Positions 21,501 to 27,974 of a DNA stretch of 64,000 nt are shown one piece after another. Each line of letters starts with the position of its first letter. Position 1 is the first letter of the stretch. The notes beneath the pieces were generated by a model. The model saw only the letters and a program-made list of their open reading frames with translations. It was not told the DNA's origin and did not search any database. This stretch comes from Chitinophaga rhizophila (GTDB lineage: Bacteria; Bacteroidota; Bacteroidia; Chitinophagales; Chitinophagaceae). The stretch covers positions 124,001 through 188,000 of the forward strand of contig NZ_JAICCF010000004.1 of NCBI RefSeq assembly GCF_019492185.1. Reading direction: 5' to 3'. Position numbers and translations under genes: made by a program.

Positions 21501-24500
21501 ACAGTAGAGGAAGCAGTACAGGTACCGTTTACTACAGTCCATGTAGCTACTACGGAGTTACCCGCAGTCACATTGATAGTAGCGGCCGGATTGTTCTGCT
21601 GGCCGGCAGCAATTGTAGCTGGCGCGCCTGCAGGCAGAGTCCATGTACCGGTCATACCAGCACCAGGGGTGTTAGCCGTCATAGTGAAGGCACTGGTATT
21701 ACAATTTGTCTGATTTGCACCAGCTGTAGCAGTTGGTGGCGCATCGTTTCTCAGCACTACATCGTCAGTGCTGGTACAGGTACCATTCGTGATGGTCCAA
21801 CGTAAAGTAACTGTCTGTCCGGCAGTTACGTTCACCACTGCGGCGCGGTTAGCACGCTGAGCGGCTGTTAAGGTATAAGACGCAGGAGAAACGACAGACC
21901 ATGCACCGGTCATACCAGTAGCAGGAGCGTTAGCAGCCAGCGTGAAAGCAGGGGTATTACATTGCGCCTGATCTGGACCAGCTGCAGCAGTTGGCTGTAC
22001 ATCATTTCTCAGTACAACGTCGTCGCTGCTGGTACAAGCGCCATTTGTAATCGTCCAGCGTAATGTTACAGTTTGTCCGGCAGTTACGTTTACAACGGCT
22101 GCACGGTTGCTGATCTGAGCAGCAGTCAGGGTGTATCCTACAGGAGAAACCACAGACCATGCACCAGTCATACCGGTACCCGGCGCATTAGCGGCCAGGG
22201 TGAATGCAGGCGTGTTACACTGTGCCTGATCAGGACCCGCATTAGCAGTAGTCGCTGCAGTATAAACAGTTACGGTACCACTAGCGCAGGTGGTGTTACC
22301 ACAGGAGCCGGTGATACTTTCAGCACGTACATAATAAGTAGTAGTAGCGGTTACAGGCACCGTGATAGAAGCGCCGGTTCCTACAGGAGTACCGATACCA
22401 CAACCACCGGCATACCATACCCAAGCTGCGTTAGGGGTGCCATCAGGTCTAGTACCCAGGGTGCCGCCTACAACAGTCAGGGTAGTTGTACCCGATATAC
22501 AAATGCTAGGAGATCCTACAGTTACACTTGTTGGAGCAGTTGGCGGAGTGGCAACACCGACAGTAAATCTTACGGTAGAGTCACAACCAGCTGCAGCGCT
22601 GTTCCTATAGGTCATATTGAAGCTATAGTTACCAGCAGGAGTGTTGGCAGGAATAGGAATGGTCATCGGCCATGTACGGATGGTATCATTCGTGATAGCC
22701 ACAAATCCAGGCATGGCAGGAGTACCTGTAGTGATGCTGTAAACATCCGGGTTACCTTTTGTGGATATGGTATCCAGCGCGAAGGAAGTAACGGTGTTAC
22801 AAATATCTGCTACGGGAGCAAGTCTAATAACCGGACGTGTTGTTTTATGCAACACAACCTCATCAACCACCGGCGTACAACCGCCAGCATTGGTGATAGA
22901 CCATCTTAATACGATGTCCTGCTCATTTACCAGAGAAGTAACAGTTGTATTAGGGTCATGAATGTTGGCAATGGTAGCATTACCACTAACGAGCGTCCAG
23001 GTACCCTGTTCAGCATATGGGCCGGTAAGGGTTGCATCCGGAGCGCTGGCTCTCATTCTGAACACGTTGTCAGTACCACACTTAGTAGTATCCGGACCAG
23101 CGTCGCTGTTGGAAGGATCGAACATCAGTGTCAGTACAACAGATGCTGTATCAGTACAAGCGTTGTTAGCGCTGCTTCTTACAGACCATCTCAGGCGTAC
23201 ACTGGTACCGCCTTTTCTAACAGTTACCCTTGTGTTACGAAGGTTAGGGAAGAGAATCTGTGCATAGTCTCTCAGGTCAATACCTACAGTATCAGCAGGT
23301 GCGCCCGGACCCCATACATCAGCTATAGTCCATGTACCGGTTTCACCTGCTGCCAGCTGGGCATTCATGGTGAAGTTACCTGTTCTGTTTACACTTGCAC
23401 AGGCAATCTGGTCAGGTCCCGCGTTAGCGACAGGTACCGGTGTTACATTAATAATAAAAGGAGCCGATTGAACACGACATACATCACCAGGCGTACGTAC
23501 TACGACAGTGAAGATGCCTTCTTCCGGCGAATTTACCTGTACCTGAGAGAGAGTGGTCATGCCATCGTATCCAGGTAGGTGAGTCAGGTTCCCATTTACA
23601 TCTGGTCCCTGGAACCATTCAATAATGTTTGTACCATTATTAATAGCGTCGTTGATACGGATATCAACAGAAGAACCAGCACAAATATTCTGTGAAGTAG
23701 ATACTACTTCAACAATTGGTGCATCGACAGAGCTGATAAACGCAGTGTTGGAGTCCACACACGTATGACCGTCGGCGTAATCTACGTAACCATATACCAT
23801 GATAGTGGTGTCTCCGAGTACCTGAATGGTTCGGGTTTCACCAGTATATCCGGGCAGGTCTCTCCATGTAAACCTGTCAAAGCCTCCCGAGGCTTGTAGT
23901 TCGACAAAGGCCCCCGCACAGACCTGACTTCTGGTCAGGTAGAGCTGAGGCATTGGTAATATTGTCAACCGGACAAATTCTGAAGGCGCGGCACACGAGA
24001 CGGCGTCACTGCCTGTTTCATAAATTCGTACGCGGAAACGGTAAGAGGTAGGAACTGTTCTAGTACCTTTCAGTTCACCTGGAGGAATGACCAGGTCTCT
24101 TGACTGGTTGGTACCAAATGGAACGTTGTTGTAAGTGAGTCCTTCATCGTCACTCATCTCCCATTGGTAGGAAGGGTTTACGAAGTAGTCAGAAGGAGTG
24201 TAGCTGGAAGTGAGGGTAATAGGAGCGCCTTCGCAGACAACTTCCGCGAGGTTATCTGTTTTACCCAGAATTGACGCTGTGATGCTTGGGCTACAATATG
24301 CGAATTCGATATCGTCAATCGCGATATCGTTACCACAACCACCAGGTTTGTTATTAATAATCTGTACTATGACAGCATCAACGTTTGAAGGAACCGTAAA
24401 GGAGCCGCCGTATTTCTGCCAGCTCGATCTTGGGTTACTCAGGTCCATTGATACGTTATAGGTCGGGAAGTTTGCCAGGACCTGTGAAGGGTTGTTGGCA

Positions 24501-25336
24501 TTCACGACCTGGAAGGTTACACCTGCGTACTGATAGCCATATCCACAGGTACCTTCGAAAACGGCAAGAGGGTTGACGTTAATCAACCATGCACTAAAGT
24601 TGTAAACAGATCCCCGACAGAGACCGGTTACTGTTTTCTGGTAAAATCTCCTCGGCTGATAAGCTGAGTTGGCAACAAGCATTGCACCACGGTTATTACC
24701 GGTGTGGTCTGTGTTGTTAACCCAGTCTGGTTTCAACTGAGTTGTGTGTGAAATTGCATAATAGTTGTCGGCTAGTTCACCGCTGCCCTGGTAGTCGTAG
24801 GTAACGACACCATCAATCGGGTATCTTCTGCGGTTAACGCCATTTGCCATTGTACCGAAGTCCTCAAAGAAGCCGGGTTTATCATTGGCTTCGTTGGTAC
24901 CACATATATTAATGGTACAATCCATCGCGACAATCCTGCGGGTAAACGTCTGGGTCCTTGCGGCTCCATTGTCTGTGTAGGGCAGGGTGATGGTCAGGGT
25001 ATAAATACCAGGCTGCATAAATTGCAGTGTCAGCGACTTTGTTCGTTGCAGTTTTGCTGCTTTCGTTGTCGCTGAGGTATTACCTGTGTAGAGCACCTCA
25101 TAATCTGCATCAGACCCTGAGGGGCCAGCTATAGACCATGAAGCCTGATCGGTCACCCTGTATCGGTTACTGGTGACCACCATCGCGTTGACGCTAAGGT
25201 ATTTTGTTTGACCAGCCGTACTACTGGCGGTCGAAACGCAGACCGTATCCGGCGTGTTAATATATATGGTCTGTGCCTGCACCATCCCAACGGCGCAGAA
25301 CAGGATCATACATATAAGGAAAAGAATCTTTTTCAT
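12596..25336 (-). CDS. Giant repetitive secreted surface protein with gliding-motility-type C-terminal domain
   Basis: About 4,246 residues, starting at MKKILFLICM (25336), which directly opens a signal peptide ending near MVQAQT; an in-frame ATG 48 bases upstream would add a hydrophilic tail and is less likely. Regions in order: a unique N-terminal part of about 650 residues with Ig/PKD-like stretches; about 24 consecutive repeats of about 86 residues, each opening with AGxDxxQCN and closing with TVTLRWTITNGTC-like strands; six HYR-like repeats (TVDCDxVP ... TATDxCGN ... PxF); five short Ig-like repeats (CxGxxVTL); and a gliding-motility-associated C-terminal domain (PTGFTPNGDGHNDSF ... YNRWGELIF ... 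WDGRYKG; TIGR04131/CHU_C type), a type IX secretion signal. Likely an extended surface adhesin. Several repeats are nearly identical in DNA (258-base period). The reading frame is intact throughout. Confidence 0.93.
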   Translation of the reverse strand: MKKILFLICMILFCAVGMVQAQTIYINTPDTVCVSTASSTAGQTKYLSVNAMVVTSNRYRVTDQASWSIAGPSGSDADYEVLYTGNTSATTKAAKLQRTKSLTLQFMQPGIYTLTITLPYTDNGAARTQTFTRRIVAMDCTINICGTNEANDKPGFFEDFGTMANGVNRRRYPIDGVVTYDYQGSGELADNYYAISHTTQLKPDWVNNTDHTGNNRGAMLVANSAYQPRRFYQKTVTGLCRGSVYNFSAWLINVNPLAVFEGTCGYGYQYAGVTFQVVNANNPSQVLANFPTYNVSMDLSNPRSSWQKYGGSFTVPSNVDAVIVQIINNKPGGCGNDIAIDDIEFAYCSPSITASILGKTDNLAEVVCEGAPITLTSSYTPSDYFVNPSYQWEMSDDEGLTYNNVPFGTNQSRDLVIPPGELKGTRTVPTSYRFRVRIYETGSDAVSCAAPSEFVRLTILPMPQLYLTRSQVCAGAFVELQASGGFDRFTWRDLPGYTGETRTIQVLGDTTIMVYGYVDYADGHTCVDSNTAFISSVDAPIVEVVSTSQNICAGSSVDIRINDAINNGTNIIEWFQGPDVNGNLTHLPGYDGMTTLSQVQVNSPEEGIFTVVVRTPGDVCRVQSAPFIINVTPVPVANAGPDQIACASVNRTGNFTMNAQLAAGETGTWTIADVWGPGAPADTVGIDLRDYAQILFPNLRNTRVTVRKGGTSVRLRWSVRSSANNACTDTASVVLTLMFDPSNSDAGPDTTKCGTDNVFRMRASAPDATLTGPYAEQGTWTLVSGNATIANIHDPNTTVTSLVNEQDIVLRWSITNAGGCTPVVDEVVLHKTTRPVIRLAPVADICNTVTSFALDTISTKGNPDVYSITTGTPAMPGFVAITNDTIRTWPMTIPIPANTPAGNYSFNMTYRNSAAAGCDSTVRFTVGVATPPTAPTSVTVGSPSICISGTTTLTVVGGTLGTRPDGTPNAAWVWYAGGCGIGTPVGTGASITVPVTATTTYYVRAESITGSCGNTTCASGTVTVYTAATTANAGPDQAQCNTPAFTLAANAPGTGMTGAWSVVSPVGYTLTAAQISNRAAVVNVTAGQTVTLRWTITNGACTSSDDVVLRNDVQPTAAAGPDQAQCNTPAFTLAANAPATGMTGAWSVVSPASYTLTAAQRANRAAVVNVTAGQTVTLRWTITNGTCTSTDDVVLRNDAPPTATAGANQTNCNTSAFTMTANTPGAGMTGTWTLPAGAPATIAAGQQNNPAATINVTAGNSVVATWTVVNGTCTASSTVTLRNDAAATTSNAGPDREQCNNSAFTLAANAPGTGMTGTWSVVSSTPAGFTFPAASINNRAAAITVPVGTTVTLRWTITNGTCSSFDDVILINRPLPTTAAAGADQAQCNNTAFTLAANTPTVGTGAWSVVSSTPGTFTLTAAQMSNPTANVTIPVGNTVTLRWTITNGACTSVDEVVLRNDAPPTTPNAGPDQSRCNTPTFVLAANAITTGTGAWSVVSSTPAGFTFPAASVNNPTATITVPAGTTVTLRWTATNGTCVLTDDVILSNSAPATPSNAGPDQTQCNNTAFTLAANAPGTGMTGAWSVVSSTPAGFTFPAGSINNRTAAITVPAGTTVTLRWTITNGQCSSTDDVVLTNDAAPAAANAGPDQARCNNSSFTMAANAATVGQGTWTLVPVVGTGATIPAASVNNRAAVITVPAGVTVDAVWTITNGTCSTSDIVRLRNDAPPTASAGANRAQCNIAAFTMAANTPGAGMTGTWTLPAGTTATIAAGQQNSPTATINVPVGTSVVATWTVVNGTCTATSTVTLRNDAPPTASAGADRAQCNISAFTMTANTPGAGMTGTWTLPAGTTATIAAGQQNNPAATINVPVGTSVVATWTVVNGTCTATSTVTLRNDAPPTATAGANRAQCNNPAFTMAANTPGTGMTGTWTLPAGTTATIAAGQQNNPAATINVPVGTSVVATWTVTNGTCTTTSTVTLRNDAPPTASAGANRAQCNIAAFTMTANTPGAGMTGTWTLPAGTTATIAAGQQNSPTATINVPVGTSVVATWTVVNGTCTAASTVTLRNDAPVTTAAAGPDREQCNNSAFTLAANAPTSGTGAWSVVSSMPAGFTFPAASISNPTAAITVPVGTTVTLRWTVTNGTCSSTDDVVLTNTPLPTTAAAGPDQAQCNNTAFTLAANTPTVGTGAWSVVSATPGTFTLTAAQTTNPTANVTIPVGTTVTLRWTITNGICTSADEVVLRNDAPPTTPNAGADQAQCNTPSFVLAANAITTGTGAWSVVSSTPAGFTFPAASVNNPTATITVPAGTTVTLRWTATNGTCSQSDEVTLVNHIAPTAAAAGPDQEDCNNTSTFTLAANAPSVATATGTWSVVSSAPAGFTFPAAQINNPTAGIMIPAGTSVTLRWTIANGTCSSTDDVIITNYQEPDVADAGPDQSKCAGTDFVTAANAPTVAGAVGSWTVVSGNATIRTGEVNNPIAHVTVPNGESAILRWTITNGTCSNYADVELTNFLTPAPANAGPDQEECNISTFYMTANTPDVPGATGTWTLTAGSTGSINAGDDNNPSALINVPAGDTVIAIWTITNGTCPSTDTVVLINHEMPTAAAAGDDQEHCNNATFTMAANTASVGTGRWTLTAGTTASFAVADSTNPNAVINVPAGVTVTATWTITNGVCVTSDEVVLINREMPAPSNAGRDQQQCNTPAFTMAANAPSVGTGRWNLLPGSTASFAVADSTNPTAVINVPAGETAQAVWIITNGVCETRDTVSLTNYVMPTAANAGADQAQCNTPAFTMAANTASVGTGKWSLITVTGTGASFAVADSTNPAAVINVPAGVVVNAVWTITNGVCVTTDTVRLTNYVMPTAAVAGSDLAQCNTEAFRMTANAASVGTGKWSLIPVTGTGASFAVADSTNRNAVITVPAGVIVDAVWTISNGVCVTTDTVRLTNFVAPAAANAGGDLTHCNNPSFTMAAQAPSVGTGRWSLIPVTGTGASFAVADSTNRNAVITVPAGVVVNAVWTISNGLCVTTDTVRLTNYEMPVNAAAGADQTHCDDPNFTMAGNTPSPANARGIWTIVSGAATIINPNDPNTTVRVASGQTVTLRWTITNGTCTSVPDDVVLTNQAAILGNTITADQLLCANETPGMLQGATLSGGNGTYTYQWQVSTTNATTGFANVTVGGTDATFTPPMITRNTWYRRVVMSGACTGNISNAVMLTLMNIPPVVISVPGPVTVDCVQGTDYTQRFGTPVFSHAPYDNEPLTITHNDVTVNVDACTTTIMRTWTATDRCGLTTQAQQTITVVDRTAPVFTGTAPANVTVECDQVPAAVTLTANDACNGTMTITPIEVRVDQPGACASNYQLIRKWVAVDACGNASDTLRQVITVRDMTPPVFSNPAPSNITVDCDKVPAGAPLTATDNCTPGNIIVNPVDIRRNLSGSRCADNYQIIRTWTATDLCGNRTVLTQTITVQDTIRPRFSMTVPPAITVDCDRVPSVEAITATDNCSSNVTVRLTERRDNLSSSCASSYRLTRTWTATDNCGNTNVMQQVITVQDTTRPVFVVAPPADTTVSCDAVPVPPTNLRATDNCSAVRISYTQSRETIQGACASNYRLIRVWTARDACNNTATFRQVITVTDTTRPVIDPAPTNVTLNCGDAIPVAATLYARDNCDATFPKKATMVQDPFTVDLCNGYTITRRWTISDACGNQAIERVQTITVNPCPKPALDPNMPANCSNNTKFAVLLLNKVTRPRFTLVSVVPANAVPTPLTQSSNVFDLNGATQATFTVTDGVTGCVSDPVTYDLQYVTKPVVELGNDVTICQGSTVTLDAGIDNAAYPIRWSTGATTQTIEVGTAGTYYATVTNGICATTDSVKVIVNMPPVVNIRDTAICQGESVTLNAYVDGGSYVWSTGATTASITVNATGTYSVDVTVNGCTTHAEVVVLVGTPPAVVVTNDLEICPNETAMLNVDPDGGSVLWNTGETTNSIVVSRPGNYDVTVTRDGCVVTENVTVTLRPDLDIDLGPDREFCNGGRVVVDATHPDAISYLWNDGDTNPVKEITGAGKYVVSVMDRFCSRITMDSVNVTVAGIPEFDLGRDTMLCIGEDLTLRVNAGAGNQIRWQDGSTSSTFRVTTPGTYTVTISNECGAMSDQIVVRYQPCEPKPHFPTGFTPNGDGHNDSFKPVVRGPMYDYDLRIYNRWGELIFLSKDQKQGWDGRYKGALVENGTYVWMLSYKKVLGGAVNVVKGEVTAIR
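16000..22270 (-). repeat. Tandem coding repeats, 258-bp (86-residue) period
   Basis: About 24 in-frame repeats inside the giant gene; boundaries are approximate. Equivalent positions at 19385 and 19643 are 258 bases apart, and the four units between about 19130 and 20160 differ at only scattered bases. Outlying units (16000-17800) are more diverged and favour a TMAANxxSVGTGxW variant. Confidence 0.9.
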
Positions 25337-25666
25337 CAGTAGGTGTTTTGTGAAAAAAGTATCAGGGGGGATGCGACTAGACATCGCGCCAACTGACGGA
25401 TTTACAATAGCTTACCGATCGTTCGAAGTTCCAATCCCTCACCGGAATGGCTTTTTGAGAAGTGTAAAGTGTTTCCATAGGCTTGATCATTTTTTACTTG
25501 ATATGGCTAAGAAATGAGACTATTTTAAAATTAAAATTATGATTAATATAGTAAATATAAAAAATGTGTATATATTCTAAAGAGTCTTATACAAGGGTAA
25601 TTGTAAATAAGTAACTGGTGGGAATTTGATATTCAGTACCTTAGTGGCGCGAAAAAAAGTTTACTG

Positions 25667-25689
25667 CTGTGGATAAAAGTTATCCACAG
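25667..25689. other. Two perfect inverted DnaA boxes (oriC-like signal)
   Basis: CTGTGGATAA at 25667-25676, a 3-base spacer, then TTATCCACAG at 25680-25689. Each arm contains the exact 9-base DnaA consensus TTATCCACA, in opposite orientation. A weaker box (TGTGTATAT, one mismatch to TTATNCACA) lies at 25565-25573 within the AT-rich tract. The boxes are certain as sequence; whether they form the chromosomal origin or a DnaA-controlled promoter is inference. Confidence 0.55.
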
Positions 25690-25724
25690 TCATGAGACGT
25701 TAATAAATATTTTATAACACGTGC

Positions 25725-25753
25725 TTGTTGTTTAAAATATTTACCTACCTTTG
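25725..25753 (+). promoter_or_regulatory. Promoter for rpmI-rplT
   Basis: TTG at 25725-25727, 18 bases, then TACCTTTG at 25746-25753, matching the Bacteroidota -33/-7 pattern. The rpmI ATG is at 25774, so the leader is only about 15 bases. Confidence 0.75.
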
Positions 25754-25773
25754 CAGACCAAATTTGATGTAAG

Positions 25774-25971
25774 ATGCCCAAAGTAAAGACTCATTCCCGG
25801 GCGAAGAAGACCTTCAAGGTTACCGGGAGCGGACAGATTAAGCGGTATAATGCTTTCAAAAGTCACTTGCTGACCAAGAAATCTACCAAGAGAAAACGCC
25901 ACCTGAGAGGTAGCAGCCTTGTCGATTCGGCTAACCTGAACCTGGTAAAAAGAATGCTTGCTCTCAGATAA
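25774..25971 (+). CDS. rpmI: 50S ribosomal protein L35
   Basis: 65 residues, full length for L35, with the usual basic start [20 protein letters not shown] and an [13 protein letters not shown] block. A structural component of the large ribosomal subunit. Followed by rplT after 51 bases in the universal order, but infC and thrS, which usually precede it, are not upstream here; its own promoter lies at 25725-25753. Confidence 0.98.
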   Translation: MPKVKTHSRAKKTFKVTGSGQIKRYNAFKSHLLTKKSTKRKRHLRGSSLVDSANLNLVKRMLALR

Positions 25972-26022
25972 TGAGAAGTGGTGTTGAGTAATTAATTATT
26001 AACCTGATCAAAAAAGCACTAT

Positions 26023-26367
26023 ATGCCTCGTTCAGTAAATGCTGTTGCTTCCAGGGCCCGCAGGAAGAAAATTTTAAAGCAGGCCAAAGGCTTCTACGGT
26101 AAAAGGAAAAATGTTTATACCGTAGCGAAAAACGTATTGGAGAAAGGTCTTACGTATAGCTACGTAGGCCGTAAACTCAAGAAAAGAAACTACCGTCAGC
26201 TGTGGATCGCGCGTATTAACGCTGCAGTTCGCGCAGAAGGTATTACTTACTCTGAGTTTATCCATAAATTGTCAGAAAAGAATATCGACCTGAACAGGAA
26301 AGTATTAGCTGATCTGGCGATGAATGAACCAGAAACTTTCAAGAATCTGGTTGCTTCCGTTAAGTAA
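26023..26367 (+). CDS. rplT: 50S ribosomal protein L20
   Basis: 114 residues, the usual L20 length, beginning [20 protein letters not shown] with the characteristic [15 protein letters not shown] segment (about 21-35). Binds 23S rRNA early in large-subunit assembly and in many bacteria represses its own operon. Ends 11 bases before the convergent ispE stop codon. Confidence 0.98.
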   Translation: MPRSVNAVASRARRKKILKQAKGFYGKRKNVYTVAKNVLEKGLTYSYVGRKLKKRNYRQLWIARINAAVRAEGITYSEFIHKLSEKNIDLNRKVLADLAMNEPETFKNLVASVK

Positions 26368-26378
26368 TCTGTTAGCGA

Positions 26379-27185
26379 TTAAAGCATAAATACTTTGTAG
26401 CCGGTGTTGATATCAATACCGGCTATGCTGTTTTTAGGGAAGATCCCAACAAAAGCCGACCCACTACCACTCATAGCTGCATATACCGCTCCCGCAGCAT
26501 ACAATGTATCCTTGATCTCCGCTAACTCCGGATGTGCCGGAAATACCGCTGCCTCAAAATCATTCGAGATAATCTCTCTCCACTGCTCAACCGGTTGTGC
26601 AATGCTATCCCTCAGAGATAATACAGGCACTTTTGGCGTGATCCTACTAAAAGCCCATCCTGTGTTGATATGGATGCCCGGATAAACAAGTACAAAACTC
26701 CAGGAAGACAGATCGAGGTTAACAGGTGTCATGATTTCTCCTCTGCCAGTTGCATACACTGCCTTGTTCTCTATAAAAAACGGACAGTCGCTTCCAAGTG
26801 CCGCTGCATAGGTAATCAATTGCTCTTTCGAGATACCCAGCTGAAAACGGTTATTGAGTGTCTGTAGCATAAACGCTGCATCTGAAGAACCACCTCCCAG
26901 GCCTGCACCAATAGGAATATGCTTGTGCAGGTGAATATCCACTTCCGGCAAATCTGCAAAGTCCTGCTTCAGCAACCGCCACGCTTTCAGGCACAGATTA
27001 TCGGCACTGTTGCCAGGTACGGCTATACCGGATGTTGTAAAAGAAAGGCTGCCCGGACTGATCACTTCAAGTGCATCTGTAAGGGGGAGTGGATAGAAGA
27101 CAGTTTCCAGTTCATGAAACCCGTCAGGTCTTTTGCTGACTACGTGCAGACCGAGGTTAATTTTACAGTTTGGGAAGACGATCAT
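26379..27185 (-). CDS. ispE: 4-diphosphocytidyl-2-C-methyl-D-erythritol kinase
   Basis: 268 residues of the GHMP kinase family. Phosphorylates CDP-methylerythritol in the non-mevalonate isoprenoid pathway, in the cytoplasm. Visible: the N-terminal substrate Lys/Asn motif FPNCKINLGLHV (4-15), the ATP-binding motif PIGAGLGGGSSDAA (about 86-99) and the C-terminal AAMSGSGSAFVGIF motif. The start at 27185 (MIVFPNCKINLG) is preferred; an in-frame upstream ATG would add five residues inside the terminator T-run. The start codon follows the terminator of the upstream gene by only a few bases. Confidence 0.95.
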   Translation of the reverse strand: MIVFPNCKINLGLHVVSKRPDGFHELETVFYPLPLTDALEVISPGSLSFTTSGIAVPGNSADNLCLKAWRLLKQDFADLPEVDIHLHKHIPIGAGLGGGSSDAAFMLQTLNNRFQLGISKEQLITYAAALGSDCPFFIENKAVYATGRGEIMTPVNLDLSSWSFVLVYPGIHINTGWAFSRITPKVPVLSLRDSIAQPVEQWREIISNDFEAAVFPAHPELAEIKDTLYAAGAVYAAMSGSGSAFVGIFPKNSIAGIDINTGYKVFML

Positions 27186-27189
27186 GGTA

Positions 27190-27231
27190 TAAAAAACCAT
27201 AAACCATAGCTATTAGAACTATGGTTTATGG
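27190..27231 (-). terminator. Terminator between the BFN-domain gene and ispE
   Basis: A perfect 13-base inverted repeat, CCATAAACCATAG (27197-27209) and CTATGGTTTATGG (27219-27231), with a 9-base loop. On the minus strand it is followed by TTTTTT (27191-27196), then the ispE ATG at 27185. It should end the transcript of the 27268-27870 gene and may act as an attenuator for ispE. Confidence 0.85.
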
Positions 27232-27267
27232 ATCATTTATCGATAATAAAATTTGTTAAGATAAGCA

Positions 27268-27870
27268 TCAACGGCTTTTGCGGCTGTTGATCTCGTCGCG
27301 TATAGCGATAGCACGGATATAATCTTCCTGTTCCAGTACTTCCTGCAGCAGTTGATTCAACTCATCCAGGTTAAGTACTTTCAGGTCGTCTTCCGCACCT
27401 TTTTCGTGTTCAGAGATAGTAGGAGTTACCGGCTTAACACCGCTTTTCTTGCCAGCAGGATCGTCGAGGAGGATGCCTGCGCTATTGAGAATGTTTTCGT
27501 AAGTGAAGATAGGACAGCCAAAGCGTACAGCCAGTGCCAGTGCATCAGAAGTACGTGAGTCAATCTCTATCGTTTCGTCATTACTATAACAGATCAATTT
27601 TGAATAAAAGATTCCTTCCTGCAGGTTGCTGATAACTACTTCGTGCAATTCAATATTGAATGCATTCATAAAGTTCTTCATCAGATCGTGTGTTAACGGG
27701 CGGCTGGGTTGCATCTTTTCTAACGCCACGGCTATCGCCTGAGCTTCAAATCCACCTATTACGATAGGCAGACGGCGCAAACCGTTCACTTCTCCCAAGA
27801 CTACGGCGTAAGAATGTGTTTGCGTTATGCTATGCGATAAAGCAACTATTTCCAGTTCTATTTTTCTCAT
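27268..27870 (-). CDS. Bifunctional nuclease (BFN/DUF151) domain protein with UVR motif
   Basis: 200 residues. Residues 1-135 form a BFN/DUF151 domain (RRLPIVIGGFEAQAIAVALE at 33-52; IDSRTSDALALAVRFGCPIF at 102-121), a family with reported nuclease activity in plants and thermophiles. Residues about 168-198 (LLQEVLEQEDYIRAIAIRDE) match a UvrB/UvrC (UVR) interaction motif, seen in many Bacteroidota members of the family. The protein is cytoplasmic; biochemical role in bacteria is unclear. Single gene, with a strong terminator separating it from ispE. Confidence 0.9.
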   Translation of the reverse strand: MRKIELEIVALSHSITQTHSYAVVLGEVNGLRRLPIVIGGFEAQAIAVALEKMQPSRPLTHDLMKNFMNAFNIELHEVVISNLQEGIFYSKLICYSNDETIEIDSRTSDALALAVRFGCPIFTYENILNSAGILLDDPAGKKSGVKPVTPTISEHEKGAEDDLKVLNLDELNQLLQEVLEQEDYIRAIAIRDEINSRKSR

Positions 27871-27974
27871 ATCTGTCCTGCGTTGTCGCTGAATATTTTA
27901 TAAGAACGTGAAGTTAGAAAAAATATTCCTTATCTAAAAAACAGATAATAAGTTAGTGCGTTGATGCGCTACAC

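Larger units (their letters stand above)
25385..25773. other. Divergent intergenic region: AT-rich tract, inverted DnaA boxes, rpmI promoter
   Basis: About 390 bases between the start of the leftward giant gene and the rightward rpmI. It holds a nearly pure A/T stretch (about 25515-25578), a perfect inverted pair of DnaA boxes (25667-25689) and the rpmI promoter. No small ORF or RNA gene is evident. The architecture resembles a replication origin; see findings. Confidence 0.7.

Noticed and set aside
16000-22270. CRISPR array suggested by regular repeats
   Set aside because: The period is 258 bases, the repeats are in-frame coding sequence and there are no short unique spacers or cas genes.
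12596-25384. Start of the giant protein at 25384
   Set aside because: The extra residues (MSSRIPPDTFFTKHLL) would precede a complete signal peptide beginning MKKILFL at 25336.
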